A stretch of 47,480 nt of DNA from Thermoleophilia bacterium UBA2241 (GCA_002347645.1 DDYF01000032.1:1-47480), one strand, 5' to 3'. Positions 31,744 through 40,928 are shown, counted from the stretch's first letter. Notes: generated by a model from the sequence alone, not told the origin. Program-made: numbers and translations.

Positions 31744-33534
31744 TCAGAAGACCTTGAAGCCCTTTGCGCGGTAGACGGTCTTGCCGTTCACCACGGTGGC
31801 CTTCGCGGACATCTTCCACAGATCCGCCGTCGGGCACTTCATGTAGTCGCGGTTCACCACGATGAAGTCCGCTTCCTTGCCCTTCTCGATCGATCCGCGC
31901 TGCTTCTCGGCGAAGGCGCCGTATGCCGACCAGGCCGTGAAGGACCTCAATGCCTGCTTGCGTGTCATGCACTGCTCGGCGTACCAGCCGACTTCTCCGC
32001 CGGGCGTCCCGCCGCCGGCCGGCGACTGGCCGGTCTTGTCCATGCGCGTGACGGCCGAATACAGACCCCAGAACGGGTTCGGCTCCTCGACCGGAGCGTC
32101 GGAGCCGTCGGGGATCACGCTGCCGGCCTTGAGGAAGCTCTGCCACGCGTAGGCGCCGAGGACGCGCGGGTATCCGATGCGTGTTTCCGCCATGTTCATA
32201 TCCGACGTGGCGTGCTGGGCCTGCATCGACGGCAGCACCCCGAGCTCCGCGAACCGCGAGATGTCCTCGACTGCAACGGCCTGGGTGTGCTCGTCACGGA
32301 AGCGAGCCTTGTCCGCGTCGGCGAAGGCTGCCTTCGCCTCGATCGCTTCGACGGCGTCCAGGTAGGCGCGGTTCGTCGCGTCACCGATGCAGTGGATGGC
32401 CGGCTGGAAGCCGTACGTCAGCGCCTCCTCGAGCACCGGCACCAGTTGATCGATGAAGGACCCAAGGGTGTAGACGGGGGGGTCGCCGTACGTGCCGAAC
32501 GTCGGGAACCCGACCCATCCGACCGGCACGTCCCCGGTGCCCGCGTCGCTGTAGGGCTCCATGAACCAGGCCCCCCGCGAGCCCATGGCACCGTCGGCGA
32601 CGATCTTGATGCCGTTGATGGTATAGCGGTCCTTGTAGAGGTGCAGACGCTGCGCCTTCGGTTCCAGGTAGTAGAAGGGGGCTTCGGTCTGGTTTACATA
32701 CTGGGTCACCCGGATCTTGAGCTGTCCGGCGGCGTACTGGCTCTTCATTCGCTCGATGTCGATGATGCCTGACCCCATGTCGCAGACGCTGGTCAGACCC
32801 AGCGCGAAGAGCTTCTTCTGGGCGAGCACGTTCGCCCGGCGGAGCTCCGCCTCCGAATATCCGGGCACCGCGATCAGCCCCATCGCGTTGTCGATGAAGA
32901 CGCCCGTGGGATTGCCCTCGCCATCGCGGACGATCTCGCCGCCCTCGACGTCGGGTGTGTCCTTGGTGATGCCGTTGAGCTCCAACGCCCTGCTATTGAC
33001 CCAGGCGGCGTGACCGTCGACGCGGCTGAGGATCACCGGGTTGTCCGGCGAGACGGGATCGAGGTCGGCGGCCGTCGGGAAGACCTGGGGATCCCAGTAG
33101 ACCTGGTTCCAGCCCCAGCCGCGCACCCACACGCCGGGATCCAGATTGGCCACCGCCGCACCGACATCGGCGATGATGTCGGCCTTGGGGCGGTTGAAGG
33201 CGTTGATCTCCATAAGCGACGTGCCGACGGAGTTGAAGTGAAGGTGAGCGTCCCAGAGTCCTGGGAGCACAGTCGCGCCCTTGAGGTTGACCACCTTGGT
33301 GCGCGGTCCTATGTACTGACGGATCTTGGCGTTCGTGCCCACGGCCAGAAAGTGACCGCCCTTCACGGCGAACGCCTGCGCGCGGGCGAAGTTCTTGTTG
33401 ACCGTGTAGATGTTGCCGTTCAGGTAGACCTGTGACGCCTTGGGTGCGGCCATCGCGGCCGGCGCGAGCGCAGCCACGATCAAGACGACCAGGGCGACGA
33501 CGATGGCTGCTCGGCGAATGCTCAGTGACAACAC
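31744..33534 (-). CDS. Secreted amidohydrolase, family 3 (YtcJ-like)
   Basis: A 596-residue metal-dependent hydrolase of the amidohydrolase superfamily, with a signal peptide (about 1-29). Metal ligands include LPGLWDAHLHFNSVG (HxH) and a later histidine in QPAIHCIGDATNRAYLDAVE. An arginine/histidine in FRDEHTQAV and the aspartate in VIPDGSDAPVE follow. The closing IEKGKEADFIVVNRD is the usual beta-sandwich end. Start GTG 33534 has GGAG 5 nt upstream. YtcJ-type enzymes act on amides, formamides or imides; the substrate is not predictable. Export is less common for this family. Confidence 0.9.
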   Translation of the reverse strand: MLSLSIRRAAIVVALVVLIVAALAPAAMAAPKASQVYLNGNIYTVNKNFARAQAFAVKGGHFLAVGTNAKIRQYIGPRTKVVNLKGATVLPGLWDAHLHFNSVGTSLMEINAFNRPKADIIADVGAAVANLDPGVWVRGWGWNQVYWDPQVFPTAADLDPVSPDNPVILSRVDGHAAWVNSRALELNGITKDTPDVEGGEIVRDGEGNPTGVFIDNAMGLIAVPGYSEAELRRANVLAQKKLFALGLTSVCDMGSGIIDIERMKSQYAAGQLKIRVTQYVNQTEAPFYYLEPKAQRLHLYKDRYTINGIKIVADGAMGSRGAWFMEPYSDAGTGDVPVGWVGFPTFGTYGDPPVYTLGSFIDQLVPVLEEALTYGFQPAIHCIGDATNRAYLDAVEAIEAKAAFADADKARFRDEHTQAVAVEDISRFAELGVLPSMQAQHATSDMNMAETRIGYPRVLGAYAWQSFLKAGSVIPDGSDAPVEEPNPFWGLYSAVTRMDKTGQSPAGGGTPGGEVGWYAEQCMTRKQALRSFTAWSAYGAFAEKQRGSIEKGKEADFIVVNRDYMKCPTADLWKMSAKATVVNGKTVYRAKGFKVF

Positions 33535-33980
33535 CTGCTCCTTTCCTAGGCTTCACGGCAGGATCGGAGGATGGTGCGGAGGGGATCGATCACGCGGGCG
33601 AAGTGACTCGCGAGAACCGCCTGACGAGAGGGCGAACGTGGCGCCTTCGGCACTGCCGAGGCGTGGAGGATTCCTCCCCGGAACACGGTGACGCGAGCTC
33701 GCGAACCTGGTGCTCACATCCGGTCCTCCCCAAGGGCCGGACTTCCCGGCGGCTCCCCGCTGCATGATGGTGGCCGCGACGTGCAGCCGGCGGATCACAG
33801 CCTCCCGTGCGACGTGCTCTGTCTCTCAGGAGTCCCCCACGGCCACTGCTATACGCCTGTCGCGTGACATTGGCAAGAGCCCGGCTTGTGGGCGGGCGAT
33901 CGGTGCGGTCGCGCGGTGGCAACGAGCGGATGAGGAACGGCCATGCTGCCGGAGGCTACGACCACCTTGGCGTCGTCGTA

Positions 33981-34082
33981 GAGCACCTCGGCCGGCACGC
34001 CGCTCTCGGCTACCGTTCCCCGGCCGGGTACGAGAAGATGCGGTGTGGGAACCGACACGCTCTCGCACCGGTCAACCCTTAG
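33981..34082 (+). pseudogene. IS3-family transposase C-terminal remnant
   Basis: The frame reads EHLGRHAALGYRSPAGYEKM and then a short tail ending ALAPVNP. The ALGYRSP-x-x-YEKM box ends the integrase core of IS3-family transposases. Nothing upstream of about 33960 resembles the DDE domain. The 678-bp gap 33535-34213 holds no intact gene; its first 400 bp show nothing I can name. Confidence 0.5.
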
Positions 34083-34213
34083 GTGGCAACGAAGACGGGC
34101 GACGGCGTTCTTGGCCGTTGGGAGGAACCGATTGTGTCCCAGATCGCCTCACTCGCTAGAGAGGTGAATGTTGCAGTTTGGATTCTGACCTCGCGCGGCC
34201 CAAGAACCGGATC

Positions 34214-35338
34214 ATGCTGTCCAAGCCGACCCGACCGCCTGCAAGTCACATGGTGATCAAGCTGACCGGCGGCCGGGCGGAGAAGGTCTTCGTCGACGTC
34301 AACGGCGTCCGCCAAGGCATGTTCCTCAAGAGCGCGGATGCGACGAACCCGGTGCTGCTCTTCCTGCACGGCGGGCCGGGCATGCCCGAGTACTTCCTCG
34401 ACCGTACGCATCCTACCGGCCTCGAACACGACTTCACGGTGTGCTGGTGGGAGCAGCGCGGCGCAGGTATCTCCTACGACCCCGGCATCCCCCGGGAGTC
34501 GATGACGACGGAGCAGCTCATCCGCGACACCGTCGCCGTGACCGACTACCTCCGCGAGCGCTTCGGCCGAGACAGGATCTACCTGCTGGGCCACTCCTGG
34601 GGGAGCTTCATCGGCATCCAGGTCGCCGCCCGGGCGCCGGAGCGGTATCACGCCTACGTCGGGATGGGGCAGGTCGCGCATCAGCAGAAGTCGGAGGTGC
34701 TCGCCTACCACTACGAGCTGGACCAGTTCCGCAAAGCGGGGAGGCGAAGGATGGTGCGTAGGCTCGAGGCAGCGCCGGTCACCACGGACGCGCCGCTGCC
34801 GAGGGCGTACATGAAGGTGCGTGACAAGGCCATGCACAGCCTCGGCATCGGCACGACGCGGGACATGAGGTCCGTGATCACCGGCGTGTTCGTGCCCGTC
34901 TGGCTGACGCCCGGCTACACGCTGCGGGAGAAGGCCGCCATCTGGCGCGGCAAGAGGTTCTCCCGCGGCGTCATGTGGGACGACTTCCTCGCCACGGACC
35001 TCACCGCCAGGGTGACCGCACTCGAGATTCCCGCGTACTTCTGTGGGGGCAGGTACGACTACACCGTCAGCTACGACCTGGCCAAGTCCTACCTCGACAG
35101 ACTGCGGGCGCCGGTGAAGGGCTTCTACACGTTCGAGCACTCTGCCCACAGTCCGGCGTTCGAGGAGCCCGCCAAGTTCCGGCGGGTCCTGCGGAAGGAC
35201 GTGCTGGCGGGCGAGGCTGAACTCGCCGACTGGGCCGTGGTGGGCGGTCGCGCTCAAACCTCCTCCTTCGCACCGGCTCCTGAGGACGGCACGGGGACGC
35301 CGCCGTCAGAGGCTTCGGCGCCCGGCTCGGAGCCGTAG
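34214..35338 (+). CDS. Alpha/beta hydrolase (proline iminopeptidase-like)
   Basis: A 374-residue alpha/beta hydrolase. The oxyanion loop is LLFLHGGPGMPEY, followed by the WWEQRGAGISY strand, then the nucleophile elbow YLLGHSWGSFIG and the catalytic His in EHSAHSPAF. The pattern fits family S33 peptidases and related esterases. ATG 34214 is chosen because the protein family starts with LSKPTRPP-like residues here; an upstream TTG (34178) is possible. The last ~40 residues (after EELADWA) are proline/serine-rich and lie antisense to the 3' end of the next gene, giving an 85-bp tail-to-tail overlap. That suggests loss of the original stop. Confidence 0.88.
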   Translation: MLSKPTRPPASHMVIKLTGGRAEKVFVDVNGVRQGMFLKSADATNPVLLFLHGGPGMPEYFLDRTHPTGLEHDFTVCWWEQRGAGISYDPGIPRESMTTEQLIRDTVAVTDYLRERFGRDRIYLLGHSWGSFIGIQVAARAPERYHAYVGMGQVAHQQKSEVLAYHYELDQFRKAGRRRMVRRLEAAPVTTDAPLPRAYMKVRDKAMHSLGIGTTRDMRSVITGVFVPVWLTPGYTLREKAAIWRGKRFSRGVMWDDFLATDLTARVTALEIPAYFCGGRYDYTVSYDLAKSYLDRLRAPVKGFYTFEHSAHSPAFEEPAKFRRVLRKDVLAGEAELADWAVVGGRAQTSSFAPAPEDGTGTPPSEASAPGSEP

Positions 35339-35640
35339 AGGATCTCGGCCGCCGCGGCCACGCGTCCGTCGGCCGCTGCCGGCTCCACCCGCGTCTCCGG
35401 CACAGGAGGCTCTGCGCGTCCGATCGCGAGATACAGGATGGAGCCGGCGAGATTGAACAGCAGGACGACGACGATCCACACCCATCTGCGGCCGCCGAGC
35501 ACCGCGCGCCTGCGCAGTATGTCGAGGATGCAGAAGACGACGAGCGCCAGCTCGGCGAGGCCGAGGACGAGCAACAGCACCAGGGCCTCACCGGGAATCG
35601 CAAGCTCTGCGACCAGAGGCGTCGTGGGGGCTCCTTTCAA
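35254..35640 (-). CDS. PLDc_N-domain membrane protein, start codon unclear
   Basis: About 120 residues: two membrane helices (about 16-38 and 52-70) ending in the PLDc_N signature WIVVVLLFNLAGSILYLAIGR, then an acidic, alanine-rich cytoplasmic tail. A good ribosome binding site (AAAGGAG) lies at 35638-35632, but the codon 6 nt beyond it is ACG (35625-35623), not ATG. The only conventional in-frame start is the TTG overlapping that site (35640). Either ACG is used, or a T-to-C change or error removed the ATG. Function unknown. Confidence 0.65.
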   Translation of the reverse strand: MKGAPTTPLVAELAIPGEALVLLLVLGLAELALVVFCILDILRRRAVLGGRRWVWIVVVLLFNLAGSILYLAIGRAEPPVPETRVEPAAADGRVAAAAEILYGSEPGAEASDGGVPVPSSGAGAKEEV

Positions 35641-35859
35641 GTCAGGGGCGAGGGATCTTGCCGCAACCTGGTGTCTGCCGCGGGTCGCGTGGAGCGGCGG
35701 CGCTCACCGCGATTGCGGTGTCGTGGACTCACGGGACGTGCTCAGCCCAAGGGACCCCGCTTCCCGACTGGGGCGCACCTCGAAGGACCGACCCTGGACA
35801 AGGGCCTCCTGCCCGTAACGCTTCGTCGACCGATGGACTGTCAGCGCACTCATCGGTCG

Positions 35860-36843
35860 TCACTTCCCTCGTACGGGCTGTGGGTTCAACGGAGCGGCCA
35901 GGCCAGCTACGCTGGCGCGCGCGATGGAAGGCACGGGGGAACTCCGCACCCCACGCAGGAACAGCAGCGAGAACACCAGGCCGATCGCCGTCAAGACCAG
36001 CATGATCGGCACGGCACCAAGTGACTGCGCCGGGTCGTGAATGTGGCCGAATGCCTGGTCGATGGCGATGCCCGCCGTCTCGATCGTCAACATGACGAGC
36101 ATCATGCCGCCGATCACGTAGCCCCATGGGCGCCGCTGCCAGAGCCATGCGGCGCCGATGGCCAGTAGCGGGAAGGTGAACGCGAAGTCGAGCACATAGA
36201 TGGGGTTCTGCGTGAGGCCGGTCCCTTGAAAGCTGTCCGGAAGGACGTTGCCGATGGTCGCCGGGATGATGTCGCGCAACCACATCACGGCGAAGAGAAC
36301 GAGGCACGCCAGCATGTACACGACGACGGTGCGGACTGGAACGCCGGCACCTGCCGCGGACGCCGCGGCGAGATCGAATCGCGACAGCAGTGCCACCAGC
36401 GCCCAGAACGACAGCGCCAACAGCGCGACGAACAGGAGGAAGAACGAGTCGAACTGCAGCGCGAAGCAGAACATCACCGCGTTGTAGGCGATGTAGGCAA
36501 GAGCACCGAGCCAGACGAGCCGCGCTCGTAGTGACCCGTGAGAGGCCAGGATCATCGAGCCAACGAGGATGGGCACGGCTATGACGAGCATGGCCAGAGC
36601 GGTACCCCGCATGTTGCCCACCGTCATCGGCGTGTTCCTGTCGAAGACGCCCCAGAAGAAGAAGCTCACCGCCGCAGTGACCGCCGCCACGACGGCCAGC
36701 GCGACGGACGGGCAGTAGGGGAGCCGCTCCACCCTGCTAGGCCCTCGCTCAGTCACCGAGGACTGCGCACGATACGTCCTCGCTCTCCGCCCGAACCACA
36801 GCTCCATCTCCTTCTCGGCTTTCCGTCCAAGCCAGATCTCCAT
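35860..36843 (-). CDS. Polytopic membrane protein under TetR control
   Basis: About 327 residues with roughly nine membrane helices after a 45-residue basic/acidic cytoplasmic N-terminus. No characterised family is recognised. Charged residues in the helices are few, which argues against a pump and for a sensor-less membrane protein such as a low-temperature-type or lipid-associated one. The second ATG (36843) has AAGGAG 6 nt away, while ATG 36849 touches it. Its promoter (36923-36895) has a perfect TTGACA and TATAGT at 17 bp and is covered by operator-like repeats. It diverges from the TetR regulator, which very likely represses it. Confidence 0.75.
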   Translation of the reverse strand: MEIWLGRKAEKEMELWFGRRARTYRAQSSVTERGPSRVERLPYCPSVALAVVAAVTAAVSFFFWGVFDRNTPMTVGNMRGTALAMLVIAVPILVGSMILASHGSLRARLVWLGALAYIAYNAVMFCFALQFDSFFLLFVALLALSFWALVALLSRFDLAAASAAGAGVPVRTVVVYMLACLVLFAVMWLRDIIPATIGNVLPDSFQGTGLTQNPIYVLDFAFTFPLLAIGAAWLWQRRPWGYVIGGMMLVMLTIETAGIAIDQAFGHIHDPAQSLGAVPIMLVLTAIGLVFSLLFLRGVRSSPVPSIARASVAGLAAPLNPQPVRGK

Positions 36844-36867
36844 CTCCATCTCCTTGCGCAGTCGCTT

Positions 36868-36915
36868 CTTACGGCGTAAGCTTACGGCGTAAGGACTATA
36901 GCTTTACGTTGTAAG
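36868..36915. promoter_or_regulatory. Three tandem TetR-type operators
   Basis: CTTACGGCGTAAG occurs at 36868-36880 and 36881-36893, and a variant TTTACGTTGTAAG at 36903-36915. Each is a 13-bp palindrome. They lie between the divergent membrane-protein and tetR genes; the third sits inside the spacer of the membrane-protein promoter and the second lies just past its -10. Confidence 0.75.
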
Positions 36916-36923
36916 GCTGTCAA
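36895..36923 (-). promoter_or_regulatory. Strong promoter of the membrane protein gene
   Basis: Minus strand TTGACA (36923-36918), 17 bp, TATAGT (36900-36895). It is the best sigma-A-type match in the window and is overlaid by the TetR-type operators. Confidence 0.7.
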
Positions 36924-36955
36924 CAAACACCCCCTCAAAGAGACCGGAGGAGACG

Positions 36956-37624
36956 ATGGCGACGACGGGTCCCACGGAGCGCACCGAGCCCGGCGACAAG
37001 TCCGCCGGGGGGCGCGAGGCGCTGAGCCGCGACAGGATCGTTGCCGCGGCGCTCGAGCTTGCCGACGAGCACGGTCTGGAGGGACTCACCATGCGCGCCC
37101 TCGGTCGCAAGCTCGGCGTAGAAGCCATGGCGCTGTACCACTACTTTCCCAGCAAGGCCGCTCTCATCGAGGCCATAGGAGAGATCGGCCGCGAGGTCCA
37201 GGACGTGTTCGGCGGCTTCTTCGACGAGATGGAGGCCGCAGGCGCGACCGCAGGCGAGCAGGTCGTCGCCCTCGGCCTGCGCTACATCGAGTTCGCCCAG
37301 GTGCGGCCGGCGCAGTTCACGTTGCTCTTCAACACATTGCCGATCCAGTTCGACACGTGGGAGGAGTTCATAGCGGGGCAGTCGACCTTCCGCATCCCGC
37401 AGATGGCCGTACAGCACGGCATCGACACGGGTGAGTTTCAGCCGCGCCCCGCCTACGGGTGCGACGAGATGGCGTACAACCTCTGGGCTTTGGTCCACGG
37501 CCTCGCCGTGCTGCGACAGACTCGCCTGCGCGCCCTCACAGCCGACTACCATCGGCTGCACACCGCGCTGCTGGAGCAGTTGGTGCAGACGTTCCGGGGC
37601 CCGGAGACGCCGGCGACGGGTTGA
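36956..37624 (+). CDS. TetR/AcrR-family repressor
   Basis: A 222-residue regulator. The N-terminal helix-turn-helix spans about residues 24-70 (RDRIVAAALELADEHGLEGL; MRALGRKLGVEAMALYHYFP). The C-terminal ligand domain (about 85-215) is of the all-helical TetR_C/WHG kind (RYIEFAQVRPAQFTLLFNTL). GGAGGAG precedes ATG 36956. Three palindromes in the 112-bp space to the divergent membrane gene are the likely operators. The ligand is unknown. Confidence 0.92.
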   Translation: MATTGPTERTEPGDKSAGGREALSRDRIVAAALELADEHGLEGLTMRALGRKLGVEAMALYHYFPSKAALIEAIGEIGREVQDVFGGFFDEMEAAGATAGEQVVALGLRYIEFAQVRPAQFTLLFNTLPIQFDTWEEFIAGQSTFRIPQMAVQHGIDTGEFQPRPAYGCDEMAYNLWALVHGLAVLRQTRLRALTADYHRLHTALLEQLVQTFRGPETPATG

Positions 37625-37800
37625 GCATTCGGCGGTTGGTGCCTCGAGCCGGCCAGGCTGTCCCGAGATCCTCGCGGGCGAGCCGACGCCCACGCAGCGA
37701 GGAGCACGAGGCGGTCGGGCCAATGCATGGCGGCTCGCGAAGTAGGACCAGCCTCACCGGCATGGCCTTGGGCACCCACAGCCGCGTGCTGCCGGGCAGT

Positions 37801-38259
37801 TCAGCCTCCGCGATCCGCCCGAATCGCCTTTCCCATCATCGTCATGGTGGTCCAGCCCGCGTAGCCGTTCTTCTCGTAGAACTCGGCGGTGCCGTTCCCT
37901 CGCGAGGTGAGGAGATACACCTCCGACACGCCTTGGGCGCGGAGTCGCCGCTCCGCCTCCGCCAGCAGGCGACTCCCGAGCCCCCGTCTCTGCGCTTCGG
38001 TCGCCACGACCATCTCCCTCAGACAGAAGTGGTCGCCGTCATAGAACGCCTCGATGTTCCCGATGAGGAACGCAACAAGCCGTTGAGCGGAAGACGCGGC
38101 TATCCCCCAGGATCCTGGACTGCTGAAGATGTCGGTCAGACGCCGTACTGACCGGTCCTCAGTCCACCCGTCGTTCCAGGGCGGCGCGTTGTTCACGTCG
38201 GTGAAGAGCCGCGCGCACGCGCGCACCGTCTCCAGGTCGACGATATCCGCGATCTCCAT
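37801..38259 (-). CDS. GNAT-family N-acetyltransferase
   Basis: A 152-residue acetyltransferase with the acetyl-CoA pyrophosphate loop AQRRGLGSRLL (about 89-99) and the closing strand GTAEFYEKNGYAG. AGAGGAGG precedes ATG 38259. Substrate unknown. Nothing recognisable lies in the 176 bp between it and tetR. Confidence 0.88.
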   Translation of the reverse strand: MEIADIVDLETVRACARLFTDVNNAPPWNDGWTEDRSVRRLTDIFSSPGSWGIAASSAQRLVAFLIGNIEAFYDGDHFCLREMVVATEAQRRGLGSRLLAEAERRLRAQGVSEVYLLTSRGNGTAEFYEKNGYAGWTTMTMMGKAIRADRGG

Positions 38260-38376
38260 CGATCCTCCTCTAGTGAAGGTGCTCTGCCGCGCACTGGTGC
38301 CGACCGTCTCGCCGACGTCGGGCGCATGAGCCGCCGACGCAGCACGGTGTGAACGGCATCATGGCCTTGAAGCCGA

Positions 38377-39057
38377 TCAGCTTGGCCTCTGCTCGGCGGC
38401 TCGACCCTCGGCTCGAAGCTTGATACCCGTCAACTGCTTGCGTGCGTTGAGGAAGTCGCCGACCTCGAAGAACGGCCACCACAAGATGGGCAGGGAGACG
38501 AGTGACGTGGAGAAGCGCATGCGCACGATCAGTCTCGTGCGGCCGGCCTCCAGCGGACGCAGCAAGTAGGAGAGGCTACTGGCGCCGAACTTCGGCCAGA
38601 TGCCCTCCTTGAAGACCCACACGGTGGTCGGATGCGAGAACGACAGGACGAGGGATCTGTTGGGCTCGATCGCGCGAATCGTCAAGCCTTCCTCGCCGAC
38701 GGTCTCGCCGATGTCTGGGTCCTGGAACTGCGGCAAGATGCACGTGGCGCTTGGGATCCCATCGTTGTCGAACTGGTCGAAGCCGTACCAGCCTGCGCGG
38801 CGATAGCCCATCTGGATGATCCACGGCCAGACGGCGTCCACGTTTGCCTCGATGGTGATCGCCCTCGTCGCCTGGAAGAACGCCCGGCGCACCTCGGAAT
38901 CGCCGGGCACCGAGGCGCGAGCCTCGTCCGCAGTCGCTCCCCAGTTCTGGTGCCGGCGCCTCAGGAGGAGGAGCAGCGGAAAGGACACGATTCCGGCGGC
39001 GAAGAGACAGAACATCAGCGGGTAGAGGATCACCGCGCGGATATGCCTGTCTTCCAC
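38377..39057 (-). CDS. SRPBCC-fold protein with N-terminal membrane helix
   Basis: A 226-residue protein. One membrane helix (about 8-33) is followed by a START/SRPBCC domain (about 63-205: RAITIEANVDAVWPWIIQMG; FGASSLSYLLRPLEAGRTRL). Related proteins bind hydrophobic ligands or act as polyketide cyclases. The start is GTG 39057 with GGGGA upstream. No partner; function unknown. Confidence 0.8.
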   Translation of the reverse strand: MEDRHIRAVILYPLMFCLFAAGIVSFPLLLLLRRRHQNWGATADEARASVPGDSEVRRAFFQATRAITIEANVDAVWPWIIQMGYRRAGWYGFDQFDNDGIPSATCILPQFQDPDIGETVGEEGLTIRAIEPNRSLVLSFSHPTTVWVFKEGIWPKFGASSLSYLLRPLEAGRTRLIVRMRFSTSLVSLPILWWPFFEVGDFLNARKQLTGIKLRAEGRAAEQRPS

Positions 39058-39308
39058 GAGATCCCCAGTCCGCAGCGCGGACTACCTGCAACCCGGCAAG
39101 GAGTATGCAGTCGGCGCAGGAGTGCCGACGCGGCTGCTGTCCTCAGGCTATCACGGTAGCGCGAGGCCCCGGGTCGAGGGGGGCCGTCTGCAGTTGAGTC
39201 CCGCAGTGTGGTGTATCTCTTGAAGAGGCAGCCGCGGTAGAGAGAAGCCACCCTGGGCTGCACAATCGTCGGAACCGTTCCAGGGATACGACGATAAGGA
39301 GCACCACG

Positions 39309-39778
39309 CTGGCCGGGAAGAGCTTGAGACTCGACGAGCTCGTACCCAAGCTCATGGGCGATGAACACGCGGATGTTCTCCGCGAGACGCTGGCCTGGTT
39401 CGTCGGCGAGCTCCTGGAGGCCGAGGTCGCGGGGCGGATCGGCGCCGGCCTGCACGAGCGCAGCCCGGAGCGGACGACGCACCGGAACGGCGACCGTGAG
39501 CGGGTCTGGTAGACGCGCGCCGGGGAGGTCACGCTCGCCATCCCGCGGCTGCGCGCCGGCAGCTACTTCCCCAGCTTCCTCGAGCCGCGCACGCGCTCCG
39601 AGCAGGCGCTCGTAGCGGTCGTGCAGGAGGCGTATGTGAACGGCGTCTCCACGCGCAAGGTCGACCGCCTCGTGACCCAGCTCGACCTGGCCGGCATGAG
39701 CAAGAGCGCCGTCAGCCGCCGCTGCGCCGGCCTCGACGAGCAGGTGCGAATCTTCCGGGAGCGCCCCCAGCGTTGGTA
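39309..39778 (+). pseudogene. IS256-family (Mutator) transposase, nonsense-mutated and truncated
   Basis: The N-terminal ~155 residues of a ~400-residue IS256-type transposase: VLRETLAWFVGELLEAEVAG, SPERTTHRNGDRERVW, then a TAG at 39510-39512 where the family has Asp or Glu. The frame continues with TRAGEVTLAIPRLRAGSYFP, AYVNGVSTRKVDRLV and AGLDEQVRIFRERP, and is lost at about 39770. The DDE domain and the right end are missing. The 250-bp stretch before it (39058-39308) probably contains the left end, which I cannot place exactly. Confidence 0.8.
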
Positions 39779-39811
39779 GGGCGCGGGGTCGGTCGACAGA
39801 TGGAGGGCGCG

Positions 39812-40095
39812 ATGGCTCCCAGTGGACCAGAATCCGGGCAGCCGGAGGAGGCGGGGCGGCCCGTGGACACCGTCGCCGCGGCGGAGACCGCAGGCGAGAC
39901 GCGCGGCGCGCGCTTCGCGCGCTTCGCGCGCAAGGCGCACCGCACCCGTCTCTACCTCTCCGCGGGTGTCGCGGTCGCCTTGCTCATCGTCCTGATCGCG
40001 ATCGTGATCGCGAACAGGGGTCAGGTCGAGGCCAGCTGGGTCTTCGGCTCGTCGTCGGTGTCGCTGGTCTGGCTGGTGATCGGCGCCGCCGATCA
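39812..40095 (+). pseudogene. LapA-like (DUF1049) membrane protein, truncated
   Basis: GGAGGG (39802-39807) and ATG 39812 start a protein with a polar N-terminus, a basic stretch, the first LapA helix (LYLSAGVAVALLIVLIAIVI) and the motif ANRGQVEASWVFGSSSVSLV. The second helix expected after SLVWLVIGAA is replaced by unrelated sequence, although the frame stays open to 40429 across the next gene. It was probably cut by a rearrangement at about 40090. The truncated IS256 gene lies immediately upstream. Confidence 0.6.
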
Positions 40096-40208
40096 GTCCG
40101 GCCGCGTTGGCTCGGTGCATGGAAGGTTGGGAATGCCGCTGTGTTTCGTCATGCCGTGGGCGAGGGCACATCTCCGCAGAAGTCCCATCGTCGACAGGGA
40201 GGCAGCAC

Positions 40209-40355
40209 ATGTGGCTCTGGATCCTGCTCTTGATCGTCATCGTCGTGATCTTCGGCTTGGGATTCGTCGTCAAGTGGCTGTTCTACATCGCGATCGCCCT
40301 GCTCCTCATATGGATCATCGCGATGCTCTGGGACCGCCTTCGAGGGCGGGGCTGA
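40209..40355 (+). CDS. 48-residue hydrophobic membrane protein
   Basis: Two membrane helices (WILLLIVIVVIFGLGFVV and WLFYIAIALLLIWIIAMLW) and a short basic end (DRLRGRG). Tiny proteins of this design are widespread in actinobacteria and have no known function. GGGAGG lies 8 nt before ATG 40209. Confidence 0.7.
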   Translation: MWLWILLLIVIVVIFGLGFVVKWLFYIAIALLLIWIIAMLWDRLRGRG

Positions 40356-40392
40356 CGACCGCGCCGCGACTCGTCGCCGCGGGTGCGGTCAT

Positions 40393-40533
40393 TCAGACGT
40401 TCCTGCGCAGCCAACGGTGCCGGGTCTGACGGGCGACGCCGTAGCGGAGGGTGACCTCGGTCACGGACAGGCCACCCTTCACCTCGGGCACTGCAGCACG
40501 GCGCTGTTCCACTCCGCCCAACTCGATAAGCAC
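40393..40533 (-). pseudogene. IS481-type transposase N-terminal remnant
   Basis: GTG 40533, with GGGAGG upstream, starts 46 residues that match the N-terminal helix-turn-helix of IS481-family transposases: IELGGVEQRRAAVPEVKGG, then VTEVTLRYGVARQTRHRWL. A stop follows at 40393 and the catalytic part is absent. Confidence 0.65.
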
Positions 40534-40702
40534 GATCCCTACCTCCCTCGACTCGCCGACCTTCCTCAGGTCGTCTCTTCGAGAGAGGCTCAGCGCTGGC
40601 TTCGGGGCTGGGGGGTGTACCACAGGTACCGGAGCCAGCGTCGCCCGACTACCGGGACCGCGTCCCGGAGAGTCACACACCTACCGGAGCCACGGTGGAA
40701 AA

Positions 40703-40734
40703 TGGATTCGAACCACGGACCTCTTCCCTATCAG
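40703..40734 (-). repeat. Partial copy of tRNA-Ile (anticodon to T-arm)
   Basis: 32 bp identical but for one base (C40728 versus T43953) to 43928-43959 of the intact tRNA-Ile, in the same orientation. It lacks the acceptor and D-arm, so it is not a tRNA gene. Such partial copies mark the far end of elements inserted in tRNA genes. The remainder of 40534-40928 holds no gene. Confidence 0.75.
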
Positions 40735-40928
40735 GCAGGCTTCTTGACCTGCCCCGATGGATTCGAAGAGACGCAAGGAGTCGCGGCCAGTCCCAAGAAA
40801 GCATGCCATCTACAGGGAAAGTCTCGGGTTCGTTCCGCAAGGAGACTCGTCGAGCACCGACGAACCACGCTCACTTGGGTTGCAGAACGGTTGCAGCCGG
40901 CCAGCTCACCGATCGGTAACGCAACCGC

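Noticed and set aside
33849..34058. A 69-residue minus-strand frame
   Set aside because: It is antisense to the IS3 remnant and has no protein-like features or ribosome binding site.
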